From: Anammoximicrobium sp964409865
GTDB taxonomy: Bacteria > Planctomycetota > Planctomycetia > Pirellulales > Pirellulaceae
Direction of reading: 5' to 3'
DNA length: 9,277 nucleotides
Assembly (NCBI GenBank): GCA_964409865.1
Contig: CAYPGE010000375.1
Location: 1-9,277, forward strand
Part shown: positions 7,901 through 9,277 of the stretch, piece after piece
How the letters are laid out: each line of letters opens with the position of its first letter
Position numbering within the stretch: position 1 is the first letter of the stretch
The notes under the pieces: model-generated
What the model was told of the DNA's origin: nothing
The model's database searches: none
Seen by the model: the letters and a program-made list of their open reading frames with translations, nothing else
Program-made: the position numbers and the translations under genes

Positions 7901-8325
7901 TGGAACTGTCCAACACGGTCGAGCAAGCGCCGTCGATCGGCCCGCGGATGGCCGAGCGGCTGGAAGCCATCGGCATCCGGACCGTCGCCGATTTCCTGAA
8001 CGCCGACCCGGCCGCGACCGCCGCGCGCTTGAATCGCAAGAGCATCGATGCCGATGTGATCCGCACCTGGCAGCAGCAGGCCGCTCTGGTGTGCCGGATT
8101 CCCTGGCTCCGCGGCCACGACGCGCAGATCCTGGTAGCCTGCGGCGTGACCGATCCGGAAACGCTGGCCAAGCAGAACGCGGCCACCTTCTGGAAGGTCG
8201 TGCAACCGTTTGCCGAAAGCGCCGAGGGCAAACGCATTCTCCGCACCAGCAAAGCCCCGGACCTGGAGGAAGTCACGCAGTGGATCCAGTGGGCCGCCCA
8301 AGCACGAACGCTGCGCGCAGCGTGA
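4999..8325 (+). CDS. SMC/Rad50/YhaN-like AAA (ABC-type) ATPase with coiled coils and two C-terminal DUF4332 domains
   Basis: The product has 1108 residues. The N-terminus ISSLKIERFGVW and Walker A GPNGSGKTT (31-39) match the YhaN/Rad50-type ATPase head. The C-terminal half of the head has the signature QLSSGGRDQAYLSL (599-612), a Walker B region LPLMINDAFGNID (627-639, Asn at 632 in the usual Mg-binding Asp position, D633 as the catalytic acid) and the H-loop FTRH (H666). Between them lie long charged coiled coils at about 155-340 and 385-550, interrupted by CQC (346-348) and CHCQGH (436-441). Residues 770-900 and 971-1101 are two DUF4332 (helix-hairpin-helix) domains, joined by an Arg-rich, probably disordered linker of about 70 residues. 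Relatives tether or process DNA ends in the cytoplasm/nucleoid; DNA binding by the DUF4332 tail is inferred. GTG 4999 is preferred over GTG 4993 because AGGAG (4987-4991) is seven bases from the former but one base from the latter. No SbcD/YhaO-type nuclease gene adjoins it. Confidence 0.88.
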   Translation: MHISSLKIERFGVWADLRLNGFSEGLNVIYGPNGSGKTTVVRFIGATLYGFGDDARSRYLSTGVNGGGSLTVQGPFGRRTILRNDEGSLGDRLIIENADAAVGGLHQLQDLLGGVRQPAFERLFHVEFEGDVDADKLIQSALAEGFDLLGGHADSDRVAELQDRLQSKRQALAEITTADIAFDELVRRRRGLQQEIESLQVSFQDRRASWERRLRQLDENIADLEEQLEGLESELNSVTAQIEARQADKHGREAALRDAQQRQFQLESQRRDALRQIDAQLERWRLVLRDLEDRSRQLRDRAGFGPDLDARAEADPRRHLRRLEDGLDRLQRSVADLTAAAEPGRCQCSELRSALQPALSAIREDLYRLCNGLSDWELRSQQRDNHSELGQLQRCEGELRSALAGLSLQRHALLADLEATQDAERVARHPDHAGLCHCQGHPQPLDAVLQPADESLHDETLLAWELELRRRIARRDQVREDLEMLQEELRDLRDQRRQVALECDPEFEDHQLKAKRQELDGIEVNLRQFERRRELMSAITKLEEELRVLTSQVRTPAILLEASDLLHRLTGGDLQRLTVNADRSVWVDNRRGERLAYAQLSSGGRDQAYLSLSLAVVAAYARRGTRLPLMINDAFGNIDAQGVAAAATVLCEFCRHGHQVLLFTRHQYVADRFRSLDVPVRHLPPLDQQRVAAPAEDVAAVSSLNEINRQLNAIADEMAAAPKVPARPSWSSEEFPGELTDRVRAQPVEPSRETKAFDTELAAEYFLLESSPIQDAPSIDSATAERFRKIGVLLVGDLLRLDVAEAAGRLRYAGITAPMIRRWQAESLLACRIPRLRLYDARILVACGITAPEQLAQMEAEELLRRVEHFATTSTGDVLLRAGNRYELSRLTEWIRAARRDRQRNRAAGDGVPRPQRDDDRRTRSPAARAPHEDRRRPATAERAGRHEAPQPVVLKMETSTAPKRFHLELSNTVEQAPSIGPRMAERLEAIGIRTVADFLNADPAATAARLNRKSIDADVIRTWQQQAALVCRIPWLRGHDAQILVACGVTDPETLAKQNAATFWKVVQPFAESAEGKRILRTSKAPDLEEVTQWIQWAAQARTLRAA
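7306..7698 (+). repeat. DUF4332 unit 1 of the ATPase (coding repeat)
   Basis: Residues about 770-900 of the ATPase. The unit starts with the helix-hairpin-helix-like DAPSIDSATAERFRKIGV, continues with MIRRWQ and CRIPRLRLYDARILVACGIT, and ends with LTEWIRAAR. It aligns without gaps to the second unit 201 residues (603 bases) downstream. Confidence 0.75.
7909..8301 (+). repeat. DUF4332 unit 2 of the ATPase (coding repeat)
   Basis: Residues about 971-1101 of the ATPase. QAPSIGPRMAERLEAIGI matches unit 1, with the more canonical helix-hairpin-helix glycine (SIG against SID in unit 1). VIRTWQ, CRIPWLRGHDAQILVACGVT and VTQWIQWAAQ follow in the same order and spacing. The gene ends seven residues later. 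Confidence 0.75.
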
Positions 8326-8399
8326 CGCGGTGGGTCAAAGTGGAACGGATTTCAAAACGACGATTTCCGGCGGCAAACGAGTGCGTTGGTCAGAGCCAG

Positions 8400-8466
8400 C
8401 TCTCTAACTTGCGGGATCGAAACCAGTTGCCCATTTGCCGGCCGCCAATTTGCCGCAAATAGAGAG
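8400..8466. terminator. Interrupted inverted repeat between convergent genes, possible bidirectional terminator
   Basis: CTCTCT-AAC-TTGCGG (8400-8414) pairs with CCGCAA-AT-AGAGAG (8453-8466): two perfect 6-bp stems with a small internal loop, closing a 38-base loop that itself holds the self-complementary GCCGGC. It lies in the 196-base gap where the ATPase and sulfatase genes converge, the right place for a shared terminator. There is no strong U-tract, so the role is inferred. Confidence 0.35.
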
Positions 8467-8521
8467 CGGTCAGATCGTCGTCCTGCTGACCAAATCGGAG
8501 AAGTACTCTGGGACGGGAAAG

Positions 8522-9277
8522 CTACTGCTTCGGCCAGTAGCGATGCTCGCCGCGTTGGGCGGCGCGATGGGCTTCGTGGGTGTCTTGCGGAATGCCGGGG
8601 TCGCCTTGCTCGGCCAGCCAGCGGTCGAGTTCGGCGGACAGCCGGGCCTTGATGCTCCCTTGGCGCGGGTCGTCGGCCAGATTGGTCATCTCGTACGGAT
8701 CGGCGGCGGTGTGATAGAGTTGCTCCGCCGGGCGAAGCATGTAGCGTTTCACCAGGCGGTAGGTGTCCGGGTTGTCCCAGGCGGTGCCGATCCACGTGGG
8801 CCAATAGGGATTGTTCAAGGCGCCGCCTCCCTGGAGGCCCATCAAGTGCTTTTCAATGTACAACTCGTCCGGCGTCAGGTTGCGGATATAGCGCCACTGG
8901 CCGTCGGTGACGGTGCGGACCGGATACGCGGGACCCTCCGGGATGTTGTTGTGAGCGCCGTAGACCCACGTGCGATGCGTTTGCGATTCGCCGCGCAGCA
9001 CGGCGGCAAAGCTGGTGCCGTCCAACGCAAGTCCGGAAGCGGCGGGAATGCCGCCCGCGAGTTCTAACAGGGTGGGCAGCACGTCCGCGTACTGCACCAG
9101 CGCGTCGGTGCGTTTGCCGGCGGGCACTCGACCGGGCCAGCGGGCGACCAGCGCGGTGTGCAGGCCCGTGTCCCAGTTCGTCCACTTGTTTCCGGGAAAC
9201 TGCGAGCCCTGCTCGGAAGAAAACAACACCAGGGTGTTGTCTTCCGCCCCGGATGCCCGAAGCACGTCCAGAATTTC
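8522..9277 (-). CDS. Sulfatase (alkaline-phosphatase superfamily), C-terminal part
   Basis: The frame is open to the window edge, so the start and the formylglycine-forming Cys/Ser signature lie outside; about 251 residues are visible. Sulfatases hydrolyse sulfate esters or N-sulfates, here probably on polysaccharides. The visible part has DNTLVLFSSEQGSQFPG, the usual position of the metal-binding SDxG/SDHG motif, then KWTNWDTGLHTALVARWPGR, DALVQYADVLPTLLELAGG, DGTSFAAVLRG, TWVYGAHNN, DGQWRYIRN and near the end QLYHTAADPYEMTNLADDP. This order is that of the S1 sulfatase C-terminal half, close to the heparan N-sulfatase-like branch. The motif reads SEQG rather than SD(H/N)G; from memory this occurs in a planctomycete subfamily and need not mean inactivity. 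Sulfatases are normally exported, but the signal peptide would be outside the window. With the GH2 gene at the other end it suggests use of sulfated polysaccharides. Confidence 0.9.
   Translation of the reverse strand, partial: EILDVLRASGAEDNTLVLFSSEQGSQFPGNKWTNWDTGLHTALVARWPGRVPAGKRTDALVQYADVLPTLLELAGGIPAASGLALDGTSFAAVLRGESQTHRTWVYGAHNNIPEGPAYPVRTVTDGQWRYIRNLTPDELYIEKHLMGLQGGGALNNPYWPTWIGTAWDNPDTYRLVKRYMLRPAEQLYHTAADPYEMTNLADDPRQGSIKARLSAELDRWLAEQGDPGIPQDTHEAHRAAQRGEHRYWPKQ

Noticed and set aside
5479..8301. A 940-codon open frame on the minus strand opposite the ATPase gene
   Set aside because: Its product is low-complexity, rich in Gln, Arg, Gly and Ala, with no recognisable domain. The plus-strand frame has clear Walker, signature and DUF4332 motifs. 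It is an artefact of GC-biased codon use.
7488..8462. A 324-codon plus-strand frame overlapping the DUF4332 tail
   Set aside because: A highly Arg/Pro-rich wrong-frame translation of the tail region. No domain and no ribosome binding site.

Overview
The window reads as chromosomal DNA of a planctomycete, probably Pirellulales-like. This is inferred from the gene types: a sulfatase of the kind that is abundant there, a GH2 glycosidase, a Hanks-type kinase homologue, and a very large SMC/Rad50-like ATPase with DUF4332 helix-hairpin-helix modules. The high GC content, GTG starts and loosely packed genes fit. No mobile element, tRNA, rRNA or CRISPR array was seen.

Layout: (1) 1-1153 (+) is the 3' part of a GH2 beta-galactosidase-like gene cut by the window edge. 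(2) 1225-2055 (-) is a shortened enolase-superfamily protein that lacks the first half of its barrel and has an in-frame TGA just upstream of its ATG; it is probably decaying. (3) 2302-2793 (-) is a small STAS-domain protein. (4) 2794-3709 is a long gap with a good sigma70-type promoter (TTGACA-16-TAGATT) and a perfect inverted repeat. (5) 3710-4600 (+) is a Ser/Thr kinase homologue that has lost nearly every catalytic residue, so a pseudokinase. (6) 4601-4998 is a gap with a hairpin. (7) 4999-8325 (+) is a 1108-residue ABC/SMC-type ATPase with coiled coils, two CxC motifs and two tandem DUF4332 domains. (8) 8522-9277 (-) is the 3' part of a sulfatase gene cut by the window edge.

The two edge genes and the enolase-like gene fit breakdown of sulfated or uronate-containing polysaccharides: the glycosidase cleaves, the sulfatase desulfates, and enolase-superfamily enzymes often dehydrate sugar acids. 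The inner genes look regulatory or DNA-related: STAS protein, pseudokinase and SMC-like ATPase. The STAS and pseudokinase genes are divergent and could form a signalling pair, but nothing in the sequence proves it. The most unusual items are the pseudokinase and the ATPase, which combines a possible CxC/CxC zinc site in its coiled-coil arm, Asn in place of the usual Walker B Asp, and a duplicated DUF4332 tail.
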